DNA of 64,000 nt from Terebella lapidaria (GCA_949152475.1 OX424556.1:53464451-53528450), one strand, 5' to 3'; positions 10,401 to 21,363 are shown, counted from the stretch's first letter. A program made the numbers and translations. Notes: a model not told the origin generated them from the letters alone.

Positions 10401-12350
10401 GTACACGACGAGTTGAGAGAAATTCATCTCCAAAACACGATTCACAACAAGAAATATGAAACGTGCAAATATCTGTTTACTTGAAGGGCACTGACCGTAG
10501 CACCGGCTTTCCTTGTCGTGGTTTCAAGGTCATACCAGTTTTATCAACCTCGGGTGCACCTAGGTAAGACATTGATGTCTAACGTTCAGGGTCAAGGTAA
10601 CGATCCGACCACTTATACGCTAGTGTTGAATAGCGGTGTTTCAATGTCACTATGCGAGTGCAGGATGGGTATTCAAATGCTTTTTTAAAATATAAATTTA
10701 TAAATGGGACACCCACGTGATAAACTCCAAGGTCATATGGATATTTATAGTTTGCTACTAAACACATGTTACGTGGTTATATAACCAACCGCTGTACTTT
10801 TCAAAAAAATATTTCCTAATAGCCCTTTTGATATAAATTTTCTTTAGAGTGCTTTCTAAGCGTTGTAAAGTCAGGAACTGGGATCATTTCGTTGAGTTTT
10901 CTTTGAAAAGAAAAAGATACTTAATTAGTCATTAATTGGTGAGCAAAACTGGTGGTAACAAACGAGGAAACAAATAAAGGTGAGAATTAATAATATATTA
11001 TTCTTTTTGAGCAATCAAGGAAACAATTGTACATTTTCGCGAATTATTTGTTGCCTTCTGTGAATTTTAATGATTTTTTCATCCAATTGTTTTCCCATTT
11101 CATACACTCTGATAATATCTTTTAATACCCCGGGGCATTCTTAAACAGCGATATGATAATCGAAACAATTGTCACTTTGAGCCATCTGTGTACACTGTTG
11201 TGAATTGAAAATTTAATTACGATTCTTGAAATTCATATATTTTTTCTTGCATGTTTATATCAAACTTGATAACAGCCGTGTATTGCTCGAGGCTTGCCTT
11301 AAGCAATCAATAGTTAATTTAAGTCCTAATGAGTACGAGGGACGAATGAGAAAGGTTCATTTGGAAATTAACACAAAAATAATTAGTTTCAATGTGAAAC
11401 ATGTGAAATGATTGAAATTATTGAACAAAAAACATAGCTTCATAGCAGTAGTAGAGATGATTATGATGTATATACCGGTGTAAAACTTGGACCAGATGTC
11501 CAAGCCAAAGTAGCAACAAAACATGCGTCATAGATTTGTTGTTGTTGAATTTTTTGACGGAACGGGCTATGCAGAGTTCAAGTGCACCAATTTTAGGTAC
11601 TTTTCGGTCATGTGGGTGTTGAAAAGCAGTCAGTCAGTAATTTAAGTAGCGATGTTGTTGCCTGTATTTGAGCTATTTTATATGGTCCATCATGCGTAAG
11701 GGTATTTGATATGTACCTGTACACAGAACGTGTGGCACTTTTTCACGAACAGGTACAAAAAACAGATATTCAGAATGTTGAGGTAGCTACGTGACGGAAG
11801 TCAGGGTTAACTGTTTGTGAAATCAGCGACCGAAAATAAATAAAAGTCCGTGGCCGTACAAAATGCATCTATAAGACGAGTTGGTACATTAGTCAGTGCA
11901 CTGGACTCTGTGTCTACTTCGTGCACAGTTGGGCGCAATGTACCTAATATAGTCTTTACTTAGTCTAATTAGTTTACTTAGTCTATTAACGATCAGCTTT
12001 TCACATCTGACGCTGTGACGATCTAGAATAGCCAGATTGTAGAATGATGTCATTGTGGATGATGTTTTCAGAAGACATGAACTGACTAATAGCACTAGAA
12101 GGATTTTCATGTACGGTGATGTTTTCAGAATTTAAAATGAAACACGCAATTTATACAATCGGTCATGGCTTCAAGTAACAGTGTCGTTATATTATGCTGA
12201 TGGACGTTTTTATTACAACAAGAAATTAATATCATATGTTTGTGGCAGTTCAAGGACTAGTTCTGCCAGATATACAACAGACTAAGTTTTTTCAAAATTG
12301 AAATCTACATTTTAAAGAACCACCGCAACTCCGTTGCATTTTAATTCGCA
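10401..12350. other. AT-rich non-coding stretch
   Basis: No conserved gene is recognised. A minus-strand ORF at 11889-12110 (73 aa) begins with MKILLVLLVSSCLLKTSS, which looks like a secretion signal. Nothing after it is recognisable and no splice donor stands out, so it is only a weak candidate. Codon use elsewhere looks random. Confidence 0.4.
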
Positions 12351-12417
12351 GACGTAACTCAAAGACAAGTTCTGCCGAACACCCGCGATCAAATCGGTTC
12401 TACGCTGTACTCCAGAC

Positions 12418-12825
12418 ATGGACGGCGAGTCGGGCACGACAGCTGGGACGGTCGTGTCCGGTGGCAGCCCGTGTAACTCAAGCGCTGGTGGATACCGCGC
12501 GCAGTGTCCGGGAGACGAGCTGGCCCCGGGGCTGCTGGCAGGCGCCGTGTGTCTGCCCGTGCTGCTCGTAGCTCTGGGCGCGGGCGCAAGCTACCTGTGG
12601 CGGCGTTGGGGGGACGGCGTCGGCTCGGGGAGCGCGCGAGAGAGGCCAGTGTCGCCAGAGACGGGGCGGGAGGACGTCGACGAGCTCCCGACGTACGAAC
12701 AAGCCAAGGACGTCAGTCTCTTCCCCGTTTTCGTCGTGGACATGGCGGCGTGGGACAACAAGGCAGTGGTCGTGGATGACGAGCTGCCGCCCTACGACCC
12801 CGCGTGGAGGAGTGCGGGAACTTGA
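12418..12825 (+). CDS. small single-pass membrane protein with two LPxY (PY-like) motifs
   Basis: This 135-residue ORF is strikingly GC-rich against its AT-rich surroundings. It has no cleavable signal peptide. A short N-terminal region with one N-glycosylation sequon (N20) and two cysteines precedes one hydrophobic span (about 36-61), ended by WRRW. The remainder is an acidic, probably cytoplasmic tail with LPTYEQA (90-96) and LPPYDPA (123-129) near the C terminus. Such L/PPxY motifs bind WW domains, for example in NEDD4-type ligases. The architecture is that of WBP1L/Shisa-like adaptors, but I do not recognise a named orthologue. TTAATTCGCAG near 12351 could be a 3' splice site, so an upstream exon is possible. 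The [LP]PxYx[DE][AV] motif form recurs in the minus-strand genes at 27-47 kb. Confidence 0.6.
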   Translation: MDGESGTTAGTVVSGGSPCNSSAGGYRAQCPGDELAPGLLAGAVCLPVLLVALGAGASYLWRRWGDGVGSGSARERPVSPETGREDVDELPTYEQAKDVSLFPVFVVDMAAWDNKAVVVDDELPPYDPAWRSAGT

Positions 12826-12928
12826 CATTATACCGTAGTGTTTCTGGATATTTTGACTATTGCGAGGATGGTATGCATACGAGACAAATTAACATATCTG
12901 GACATGGATACAGATATATGTGGTGTTT

Positions 12929-13025
12929 GGGACACCCGAAAACGAGTTTCAAGTTCCAAGTTCCGAGTTTCAAGTTCCGAGTTACTAGTTCCAAGTTCCG
13001 AGTTCAAAGTTCAAAGTTCCGCATT
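12929..13025 (+). repeat. GTTCCAAGTTCCGA minisatellite with GGGACACCCGAAAAC leader
   Basis: GGGACACCCGAAAACGAG (12929-12946) leads into about 75 bp of degenerate 7-10-bp units such as AAGTTCC and GAGTTCC. The same leader and repeat occur in opposite orientation at 26560-26644, flanking the transposon nest between them. Confidence 0.8.
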
Positions 13026-13600
13026 TAAAGTCCCAAGAAAGTGCAGTTATCGTTTTTATATTTCTGCATCGGGTCTTTCCAACAAATTAAATCACTTTCT
13101 TGTGCCACCTTTCAACAGCTGTTCAATATCACAAAGTCGAAAATTAACCTTCCAAGCTGATGCCTGGTACGTGCGGACCTCAGAGTGCCACGCGGGTATG
13201 ATTTGAAATTTCGGATAGTTCGCGGATTTGGGTGTGCTTTTCGTTCAATTCTATTTACTTTTTAGTAGTTCAAATGTATTTTCATATCATTTCTATATTT
13301 TACATTCACAAAATTAAATACAAATGATGGGAAAATTGAAAACAAAGGGGAATGAAAATAATACTTATTGCATTATGTCAATTTCTTTCATTAAATAATT
13401 GTTCAGGCATCACCAACGAACTATATGCTGTGGATGACTGAACAAATATTTAATAGAAGAAGTTGATATTTATCGTTTAATCGAACGTGTAACATATAGT
13501 GGTGCTGCGCCTTCAAACTGACGCCATGATCCCTCGTCTCTGCAACTTTTAGACTCAATGTTCAAAGAACTCCTGAAAAAGCGTGGCATGTGTAGAAATA
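13026..13600. other. AT-rich stretch without recognised gene
   Basis: No domain, RNA or repeat boundary is recognised. The ORF over 12838-13206 runs through the minisatellite and is not supported. Confidence 0.4.
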
Positions 13601-13809
13601 CCTTAAAACTTCTAATAGAGGCCGGGTTTCTAATAGACGCCGGGTTCTGACAGACGCCGGGGGTTCAGGTATACTGAAATTAATAGACCCCGGGTTCTAT
13701 ATAGACGCCGGATCTACTTACATTGTGTAACATAGCAACGTATAGATACTAATATCGACAACGTCAAGTTCAACGCGTCCCAGTCGGGAATGTCCAGCTT
13801 TTAATACTG

Positions 13810-15071
13810 TAACGGTTTTGGGGCATACCCAAAGGTTTCCCCTAGGTAATTCTGTTAGTGTTTTGTGATATTATGGTTAAATAACCGTTTATTAGGGTGT
13901 ATATGTGTTTAAAGGTTCATACGGTTCCGTATTGTTAATGTTTTAAAGGTTTTCCGTCTCGGAACTTAGTAATTTATGATGTTGGTAAAGCCGGAGACGG
14001 ATCCGGAGACGGAGACGGAACCGGAGACGGAGCCGGAACAATGGAGTACAAAAACGTAATGACGTTATTTCCGGAAGGTCATGTGATCAGCCTCGTTTTC
14101 GGTTTAAAAGGTGACGTGTCAGCCACTGATTGGTTCTAGAGTGTTTTTAGAAATCCGGAAAATATCAGTGTTTTGGCGGACTATGACGTCACAATAGGTT
14201 GGTCACGTGACGTGGGTCTCAGGTCTATAAAAGCCCCCGCTTCACAGCGGACGGCGGAGTTGGTGTCCTGACGTCGACCTGTGCAGACCCCTTCTCCCAT
14301 AGCAGAGTACTCCCTTGTTCCGGATAGAGTCATCCAGATGATAGCAGTTAAGTCTTCCGACTGTGAACTTGGAAAATAAACATGAAAATTTCAACCGAGT
14401 TGTTTTTCCGTGTTCGTTAGGGAACTGGAAGTTATAATAAAGTCAGTTTCCCGGAAAAGACAGTTATACGGAGTAAAGGGAGATAAGACCACAGTCGGTT
14501 AAGACCAAGTTGTAACGACGTCTTAGGGTGATCGAAGAACCCAGATCACCAAGGAAGGAGACGGAGACGGAGGTGGAATTCAACGGAGCAACTACGGAGG
14601 CGGTATCGGACGGAGCAGTTGCAGAAACGGGAACGACGAAGCAGTTGCAGAGGCGGTACCGGACGACGGAGTTGCAGAGGCAGTACCTGACGGAGCGGTT
14701 GCGGTAACCGGAAGTGAGAACACTTCCGAGATACTCCATTTCAGGTGCAGTCGCAGTTGCAGTAAGGCGGAAAACGACGGAGCTGTTGCAGTAAAGCGGT
14801 ATCCCGACGGAGCAGTTGCAGTACCCGGAGACGGAAACGCCTCCGGATTCTTACGTTACAGGTGCAGTTGCAGATTAGCAGTCGGACAACGGTTAAGAGG
14901 TCCATTCCAGACCACGCTACCAACCTTAGAGACTTCTAGCCGGAGTTCAACCGTACAGCAGTAGCAGTATCCCGGAGTTTTACCGTTTCAGCTCCGGTTA
15001 AATAACAACTCACCCACCTCCCTAGAAAACCGGTTCATCAAGACGTCACAGAAGGGTGCAAACCCGTTACA
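13810..15071 (+). repeat. 5' LTR
   Basis: It runs from TGTAACGG to CCGTTACA. It contains a CRE, an E-box, a TATA box (14226) and an AATAAA at 14375. The long segment after the poly(A) signal is built of GACGGAGCAGTTGCAG-like units. The strong purine bias of the strand continues through the whole element. Confidence 0.93.
14126..14232 (+). promoter_or_regulatory. LTR promoter: ATTGG, CRE, E-box, TATA
   Basis: In order: inverted CCAAT (ATTGG, about 14129), TGACGTCA (14184-14191), GTCACGTGAC (14202-14211) and TATAAAA (14226-14232). Transcription should start about 30 bp past the TATA box. The same set of boxes recurs, in part, ahead of the two internal zinc-finger ORFs. Confidence 0.75.
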
Positions 15072-15077
15072 ACTTTT

Positions 15078-15095
15078 TGGTGGCAGCGGTGGGAT
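15078..15095 (+). other. primer-binding site, tRNA-Leu type
   Basis: TGGTGGCAGCGGTGGGAT lies 6 bp after the LTR. As I recall the family, it is exactly complementary to the CCA-bearing 3' end of animal tRNA-Leu (AAG/TAG isoacceptors). Confidence 0.8.
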
Positions 15096-15105
15096 CATCT
15101 GCAGT

Positions 15106-16392
15106 ATGACTACTAGACGGGGCAAATTGGCGGAACAGCAGCTGAAGGCAGCCGTGTCGGACACGGAGCAGCCTGTAAGAGCAGTAGGAGCTGAGCCGTT
15201 GCAGATGCCGGTTGCGGAAAAGGAAGCAGTTCGTCTTGCCGAGCGAAAGGTGTTGCAGCCGGAAATGCAGAAAGCAATTGCAGAAGAGCCCCTCCGGGTT
15301 CCTCAAGGAGTACAGCCTGCAGAGCAGTTAGCAGAGGCGGAAATTAACTTTCCAGACCAAGCTGGCGATCGGGAACCGGATGCGGACCCGGAAGGCGGAG
15401 AGAATTTAGTCGACAACCTGACCAGATTATTGGCGACCCAAATGGAGGTGTTTCAGCAGCACCTGGCAGTAACCGGAAAGCAGCAGCAGGCAGAAGCAGT
15501 ACAACAACCCGCACCAAGGGCAGGAGTAGCCAGATTAATGACATACGACGGAACTGATCCGTGGCCGGAGTATGAGGCTCACCTCCTTGAATACGCTCGG
15601 TACTACCGTTGGACAGCAGAGGAAAAGGCGCTGAACTTATGTGTCAGTTTGAGAGGTAACGCCCGCAGCATACTACTGGATCTGTCCGCGGAGCAGAGAC
15701 GCAGCTTTGATACGGTTGTGGCGGCATTAAAACAGCAGTTTTGTCCGGGGGAGAAAACATTTGTTTTCCAGGCGGAATTGCAGACACGGAAATTGCAGCC
15801 GGAGGAGGAGCTGTCCGAGCTGGCCAGAGACATACGGAGCAAGACGCGGCTAGCTTACCCAAAAGCAGATCCGGCAACAACAGAAGTGCTCATGAAGATG
15901 CATTTCTGCAACAGCCTGACTAACCGAGATATGCGGTTGTCGGTATTGAAAAGCCACCCGGAAACGCTGTCGCAGGCCCTGGCTTTCGCTACCGAGTATG
16001 AGAGCATCATGAAAACGGACAACAGCAGACCAGCGGAGCGACACCGGACGAGGCAGCTGAACACGGAGCCGGAGTGGAGCCAGCAGGTGAACGAATTGCG
16101 GAAGCAAGCCGAGCAGACTCAGCAGCAGTTGGCGGATCTGATGACTCAGGTCAAGGAAGCGGTTAGCCGGCAGCAGCAGCAGCGCAGTTCCCGAGCGGAT
16201 TTAGAATGCTTCAACTGTGGCCGGAAAGGGCATTTTGCCCGAGATTGTAGGCAGCCGAAGCAGCAGCAGCAGCGGCGTCAACCACAACAACAGCAGTCGC
16301 CGCGACAACAGCAGCAGCAGCAGCAGCCGCAGCAGCAGCAGCAGCAACAACTGCAGCAGCCACGACAGCAGCAGCAGCAGCCGGAAAACTAG
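15106..16392 (+). CDS. gag: Gag polyprotein of the young Gypsy element
   Basis: This 428-residue structural protein starts with the first ATG after the primer site. Residues 1-140 are charged and rich in Ala, Gln and Glu. About 145-310 resembles a Gypsy capsid region (starting near RLMTYDGTDPWPEYEAHL), and a coiled-coil-like Gln-rich part follows. A CCHC zinc knuckle, CFNCGRKGHFARDC, sits near 368-381, and the C terminus is an almost pure glutamine tract encoded by CAG/CAA repeats. Pol lies in a different frame close behind. Ty3/Gypsy elements commonly use programmed frameshifting or read-through at this junction. The frame looks whole. Confidence 0.9.
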   Translation: MTTRRGKLAEQQLKAAVSDTEQPVRAVGAEPLQMPVAEKEAVRLAERKVLQPEMQKAIAEEPLRVPQGVQPAEQLAEAEINFPDQAGDREPDADPEGGENLVDNLTRLLATQMEVFQQHLAVTGKQQQAEAVQQPAPRAGVARLMTYDGTDPWPEYEAHLLEYARYYRWTAEEKALNLCVSLRGNARSILLDLSAEQRRSFDTVVAALKQQFCPGEKTFVFQAELQTRKLQPEEELSELARDIRSKTRLAYPKADPATTEVLMKMHFCNSLTNRDMRLSVLKSHPETLSQALAFATEYESIMKTDNSRPAERHRTRQLNTEPEWSQQVNELRKQAEQTQQQLADLMTQVKEAVSRQQQQRSSRADLECFNCGRKGHFARDCRQPKQQQQRRQPQQQQSPRQQQQQQQPQQQQQQQLQQPRQQQQQPEN

Positions 16393-16454
16393 AGCGGGTC
16401 GCGGAAAAGGGGAAATCCGGGACCCGGAAGAGAGGACATCCCCATAACCGGCAG

Positions 16455-19400
16455 GTGGTTCACGGACCCGGTCCCAGGGGCGAGGTGGGCATGTGTGTGA
16501 CAGCCAGAGTATGCGGAGAGCCAGTAACGCTGATAATCGACACCGGCAGCACTGTCACAATGCTCAACCTACAAACCTGGGAACGGATCCGGAAACCCGG
16601 AATGAAGCTGAAGCGGTCGCCGATTCGTCTTTCAATGGTTGACGGAAGTAACATACGGACACATGGCCGGAAAGAACTCCCACTCAACATCGCAGGAGTA
16701 GCTGAGACCGTGACGTTCGAGATTGCAGACTGTGAAGACGAAGGAATACTGGGAATGGATTTCATCCGTTCCCGGATATCCGGCATAAATTTCGACCGTA
16801 TGACCATGCAGATGGGCAGCCAGGAGGTGTTCCTCACCATGTTCGAGCAGACCAGGGAGCCGTTTCCGATCAACGCTGTAGCAGATTACCAAATTCCGCC
16901 GGAAACGGAACAGCTGATTATAGGACAAGCAGAGAGTGTCCGTGAAGCAGAAGGAGTACTAGAAATGCCGCAGGAGCCTACTGAGAAAAGACCTTGGCTG
17001 ATCGGGAGAACTTTATCCCGGATAAAGCAAGGAACAGTCCCGGTTCGAGTGATCAACGTGATGGCAGAGCCGGTAATCATCAAGAAAGGAGCGCAGTTGG
17101 CGACGATGACCACCTTAGCAGCCGGTTGCAGTGTTGTGCCGTTGGCGGAGCGGAGCAGGAAGGTGCAGATTTCCACGGAGTCGGAGGCCGGGCGGAATTG
17201 GAGCGGATACGAGAAGCTGCGGCAGTTAGCAGAGCAGACCCAGGATGCAGTGCCGAGTCATTTCCGCGAAAGAATAACCGACCTCCTATTTCGGAATAAG
17301 CCGACCTTCAGTAATGATGCCGGAGAACTGGGGCAGACCAACGAGGTACAACATCAGATAAACACGGGCAGTCACCGGCCGATTAAGCAGCCAACCAGAC
17401 GAATTCCGCCAGACAAGAGAGAGCTGGTGAGCAGTCTGATTCAGGAGATGAAAGACAAGAACGTCATTGAAGAAAGTAGCAGCCCGTGGGCTTCCCCGAT
17501 TGTCCTCGTGAAGAAAAAGGATGGGACCACCCGGTTCTGCGTCGATTACCGGCGGTTAAATGCAGTCACGGAGAAAGATGCTTATCCGTTGCCGAGAATA
17601 GACGACACCATAGCAGCCTGTGCAGACGCCAAATGGTTCTCCACTCTCGACCTGACCAGTGGCTACTGGCAGGTCGGGATGGATGAAGACGCCCGGAAAA
17701 AGTCGGCCTTCTGTGTTCCTGGCGGCCTTTACCAGTTCAAAGTAATGAGTTTCGGCTTGTGCAATGCTCCAGGTACGTTCGAGCGGTTGATGGAGAAGGT
17801 GCTGGGCGGTTTGTCCTGGAAGACCTGCCTCATATATCTGGACGACATCATAGTCTACAGCAAGACCCTGGAGGATCACATCCGTGATCTTCAGGAGGTG
17901 TTCAGCAAGCTGAGAGAGGCAGACCTAAAAGTCAAACCGTCAAAATGCAAGTTCTTCCAGCCGGAGGTGTCTTTCCTAGGTCACATAGTCGGCAGAGACG
18001 GTATCCGCACCGACCCGGCAAAAACGGAGGCAGTACGAAAGTGGCGGACACCCACCAACCTGACGGAGCTGCGCAGTTTTCTGGGACTTTGCTCCTATTA
18101 CCGGAAGTTCGTGCCGAAGTTCTCCGAGATTGCAGCGCCGCTGAATCACTTGACGGAGAAAGGGGTGCCGTTCCGGTGGCAGACGGAGCAAGAGCAGGCA
18201 TTTGCAGAGCTGAAGAACCGCCTAGTATCGGCACCAATACTCGGGTACCCAAGGGAGCAAGGCCGATATATCCTGGACACGGACGCCAGTGACACTGGGC
18301 TGGGAGCAGTACTGTCACAGAAGCAGGGCAACCAGGAGCGGGTGATAACCTACTTGAGCCGCAGCCTAACCAAAGAAGAACGGAGATACTGTGTCACCCG
18401 GAAGGAGCTCCTGGCGGTTGTGTTTGCGGTACAGAAGAATAAGCAGTACTTGCTGGGACGACACTTCCTTCTTCGCACGGATCATGGCAGTCTTACCTGG
18501 CTTATGAATTTCAAGGAGCCCCAGGGGCAGGTAGCCCGGTGGATTGAGCTCCTGAGTGAGTTTCATTTCGACATCGAACATCGTCTGGGGCGAATCCATA
18601 ATAATGCGGATGCCTTGTCCAGATCCCCATGCAGCCAATGCGGAAAAATCGACTGGAAACAAGCCAAGATAGACGCCTGGAACTACGGAGAAAGAATCCG
18701 GCAGACACGAAGTGAAGAAACTCCTCAGCCCAAGCCGAGGAAGGGGGGACGCCGGAAGCCGGTTGCGGTTGCAGTAGCGGAGAAAGCAGCGTCCCGGAAG
18801 CCGGTTGCGGTTGCGGTGACGGAGAAAGCAGCATCCCGGAAGCCGGTTGCGGTTGCAGTAGCGGAGAAAGCAGCGTCCCGGAAGCCGGTTGCGGTTGTGG
18901 TGACGGAGAAAGCAGCATCCCGGAAGCCGGTTGCGGTTGCGGTAACGGAGAAAGCAGCGTCCCGGAAGCCGGTTGCGGTTGCGGTGACGGAGAAAGCAGC
19001 GTCCCGGAAGCCGGTTGTGGTTGCGGTGACGGAGAAAGCAGCGTCCCGGAAGCCGGTTGCGGTTGCGGTGACGGAGAAAGCAATGTCCCGGAAGCCGGTT
19101 GCGGTTGCGGTGACGGAGAAGGCAGTTCCAGGAAAAGCGGATGCGGTTGCAGAGCAGATTAGGCTGGCGGAAAATGCGGACCAGTATACTGTGCTGGGGC
19201 AGAAATATCGACCAGATGATTTGCGGAGAATGCAGCAAGCAGAACCTTGGTACCCACTGGTGACGTCGCTGATCGACGGGAGCGGTACAGCTGGCAGTGC
19301 AGACTTTTCCAGTATGAGCAGCGAGGAGAAAGTGCTGTACGGGATGCGGAAGACCTTGCTGAAAGTCGACGGAGTAGTCTACCGGAAATGGAAAACGGCA

Positions 19401-20615
19401 GAAGGAACCAGCCGAATGCAGTTAATAACCCCGAAGGAGCTGAGACAGGAGATTTTCCGTCTGGCCCATCAGAGCCGGACGGGAGGACACCTCGGAAGCA
19501 GAAGGATGGCGGCTAGCATTCGGAGGCGGTATTTCTGGCCGGCTATGATGCGGGACATAAAGCAGTGGGTGCTGAGCTGTGACGAATGTGCGTCAAGAAG
19601 TATGCAGAACTTGAAACGATCTCCGATGCAGAAATACCGGGTTGGAGCGCCCATGGAGAGGGTGGCAATGGACGTGATGGGTCCGTTACCTAAATCCACC
19701 CGGGGGAACCGGTACATCTTAGTAATCGGGGATTACTTCACCAAGTGGGTAGAGGCTTACCCGATGCCGAATCAGGAAGCGGTGACGGTTGCGGACATAT
19801 TCGTCAACCAGTTTGCAGCGCGGTATGGCATCCCGATGGAGATCCACACCGACCAAGGCAGAAATTTCGAGTCCGACTTGCTGAGAAATGTTTGCAGAAT
19901 CCTGGGGATTCACAAGACTCGGACAACCGCTTTCCGACCTCAGTCGGACGGTTTCATTGAGCGATTCAACCGGACGCTGCAGCAGATCCTGAGCCTGTAC
20001 GTAAGCGAGCGGCAGACCAACTGGGATCAGCTAGTACCGTTGGCGATGGCAGCTTACCGGAGTACCCCGCAGGAGACAACCGGGCAGAGTCCCAACTTGC
20101 TGATGCTGGGCAGAGAAGTCAACACTCCGGTAGAGTTACTGATTGGCAGACCGCCGGGAGAATCAACAGCAGAAGTAACAGAGTATGGCAGTCAGCTCCG
20201 GGAGCGACTAGAAGCGGTATACAAGGCGGTTCGAGCGAAATCTGGCAGAGAAATGGAACGGCAGAAGAAGCTGTACAACCGGAGGAAGGTCGACAATCAG
20301 TTCCAGCCAGGAGACCGAGTGTGGATGGCGGTCAAAACACGGAAGAAGGGCAAGGCACCCAAGTTGCAGAGGAAGTGGAGCGGTCCAAAGCTAGTGCTGA
20401 GCAGATTTACCGACGTGACCTACGAGATTGCAGAGAGTGAAACTCGGCAGAAGGTGGTTCACTTCGATTTGCTGAAACCGTATAATGGTGTCAAGCATCC
20501 GAGATGGATGAAGCGGAGAATGGCGGATTCCTGGAGGCAGACGGAGCCGCCGAAGCAGAGTAGTGTTCCGGAGACGGAACCGACGGTCTCTGAGTCGGAT
20601 ACGGACTCGGAGTAA
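16455..20615 (+). CDS. pol: Pol polyprotein: protease, RT, RNase H, integrase
   Basis: About 1,386 codons are open; no ATG marks the beginning, as expected for a gag-pol product. Domains in order: retropepsin (LIIDTGSTVTML, near residue 27), RT with the catalytic YLDDIIVYS box (near 465), RNase H (DTDASDTGLGAVLSQ), a repeated linker, and the integrase HHCC zinc domain (HQSRTGGH ... CDECAS). The integrase core (VAMDVMGPLP ... HTDQGRNFES ... ERFNRTLQQ) and a GPY/F-like end (LQRKWSGPKLV) complete it. No chromodomain is seen. It is longer than a typical Gypsy pol mainly because of the linker. The frame looks whole, consistent with recent activity. Confidence 0.93.
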   Translation: MVHGPGPRGEVGMCVTARVCGEPVTLIIDTGSTVTMLNLQTWERIRKPGMKLKRSPIRLSMVDGSNIRTHGRKELPLNIAGVAETVTFEIADCEDEGILGMDFIRSRISGINFDRMTMQMGSQEVFLTMFEQTREPFPINAVADYQIPPETEQLIIGQAESVREAEGVLEMPQEPTEKRPWLIGRTLSRIKQGTVPVRVINVMAEPVIIKKGAQLATMTTLAAGCSVVPLAERSRKVQISTESEAGRNWSGYEKLRQLAEQTQDAVPSHFRERITDLLFRNKPTFSNDAGELGQTNEVQHQINTGSHRPIKQPTRRIPPDKRELVSSLIQEMKDKNVIEESSSPWASPIVLVKKKDGTTRFCVDYRRLNAVTEKDAYPLPRIDDTIAACADAKWFSTLDLTSGYWQVGMDEDARKKSAFCVPGGLYQFKVMSFGLCNAPGTFERLMEKVLGGLSWKTCLIYLDDIIVYSKTLEDHIRDLQEVFSKLREADLKVKPSKCKFFQPEVSFLGHIVGRDGIRTDPAKTEAVRKWRTPTNLTELRSFLGLCSYYRKFVPKFSEIAAPLNHLTEKGVPFRWQTEQEQAFAELKNRLVSAPILGYPREQGRYILDTDASDTGLGAVLSQKQGNQERVITYLSRSLTKEERRYCVTRKELLAVVFAVQKNKQYLLGRHFLLRTDHGSLTWLMNFKEPQGQVARWIELLSEFHFDIEHRLGRIHNNADALSRSPCSQCGKIDWKQAKIDAWNYGERIRQTRSEETPQPKPRKGGRRKPVAVAVAEKAASRKPVAVAVTEKAASRKPVAVAVAEKAASRKPVAVVVTEKAASRKPVAVAVTEKAASRKPVAVAVTEKAASRKPVVVAVTEKAASRKPVAVAVTEKAMSRKPVAVAVTEKAVPGKADAVAEQIRLAENADQYTVLGQKYRPDDLRRMQQAEPWYPLVTSLIDGSGTAGSADFSSMSSEEKVLYGMRKTLLKVDGVVYRKWKTAEGTSRMQLITPKELRQEIFRLAHQSRTGGHLGSRRMAASIRRRYFWPAMMRDIKQWVLSCDECASRSMQNLKRSPMQKYRVGAPMERVAMDVMGPLPKSTRGNRYILVIGDYFTKWVEAYPMPNQEAVTVADIFVNQFAARYGIPMEIHTDQGRNFESDLLRNVCRILGIHKTRTTAFRPQSDGFIERFNRTLQQILSLYVSERQTNWDQLVPLAMAAYRSTPQETTGQSPNLLMLGREVNTPVELLIGRPPGESTAEVTEYGSQLRERLEAVYKAVRAKSGREMERQKKLYNRRKVDNQFQPGDRVWMAVKTRKKGKAPKLQRKWSGPKLVLSRFTDVTYEIAESETRQKVVHFDLLKPYNGVKHPRWMKRRMADSWRQTEPPKQSSVPETEPTVSESDTDSE
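18753..19130 (+). repeat. nine-copy 42-bp coding repeat in the pol linker
   Basis: Nine consecutive 42-bp units encode variants of RKPVAVAVTEKAAS between RNase H and integrase. Units are nearly identical and in frame, so copy number can change without breaking pol. The basic start of each unit and the Val/Ala strip give an amphipathic pattern. No function is known to me. Confidence 0.92.
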
Positions 20616-21361
20616 AGCCGCAGAGGACGCAGAAATATGAGAAGACGGAGTGAGCTGTAGAGCAGGAGAAGGAGATAGCTGAGACCCTGGTAAAACGTTG
20701 AGTTCCGGCAGAGAGCGACCGCAAGAAGTTGGAGCAGTGAGCAAGTGCTGGTTCCGGAAACAGGGCGGAGAAAGGAAGCAGAGCGGAACGCGGTGCAGAG
20801 ACCGGATAGAGACATCCTTGAGGTTCTGACTGGGTTGAGCGTATAGTCAACCAGTCCAGGGTAGCGGCCAGGGGTCCAGAAGAACCTGGGTTAGCGGTCT
20901 AGTATCTCCAGAGAAGCAGCTACACGTCTTCCGTATTCGGAGAATTAAGACGGAAAAGTTTTCCGGCTGTAGACATCCGACCGGAGTTTCCACTTAGCAG
21001 AGACAGTAAACCGACTGCAGATCGACAGAAACGGAGAAACATCACCCCAGATAGGAAGGCGCCTCCTTCTGGACAGAATGTATGCAGTTTCCAGTGTCGA
21101 CAAGCAGTAATACCAGTGAGCAGATATGCAGTTGACGAAGCAGTACAGATGGCGGAAACGCCCAACTTGCAGTCTAGATGTTCGTCTGAGAGGCAGATTC
21201 AACTGGCTGAGACTCTTTTCAACCCTCCTGATGGCAGAGATACTTCAAAATTGCAGATACTTCGCTCGGAGAAGCAGTTGAAAGGGAGCCGGAAAAACCC
21301 GGAGAAGCCGGTTGAGCCGGAGACGGACACCTCTCGGTTAACGGTTGAGTTTTTGCATAAT
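20616..21361 (+). other. long non-coding gap after pol inside the Gypsy element
   Basis: About 0.75 kb without a convincing ORF separates pol from the first internal promoter-like module. It keeps the purine-rich composition of the element (GCGGAG, GCAGAG, CCGGA words). Confidence 0.6.
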
Positions 21362-21363
21362 TG

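Noticed and set aside
11889-12110. 73-aa minus-strand ORF with signal-peptide-like start
   Set aside because: Nothing recognisable follows, there is no splice context, and AT-rich DNA produces such hydrophobic starts by chance.
15067-16107. Several minus-strand ORFs opposite gag
   Set aside because: Antisense shadows of a purine-rich coding strand.
18366-19238. Long minus-strand ORFs opposite pol (CFLRHRNRNRLPG and PSPQPQPASGTLL repeats)
   Set aside because: They are shadows of the 42-bp repeat in pol, open only because of its composition.
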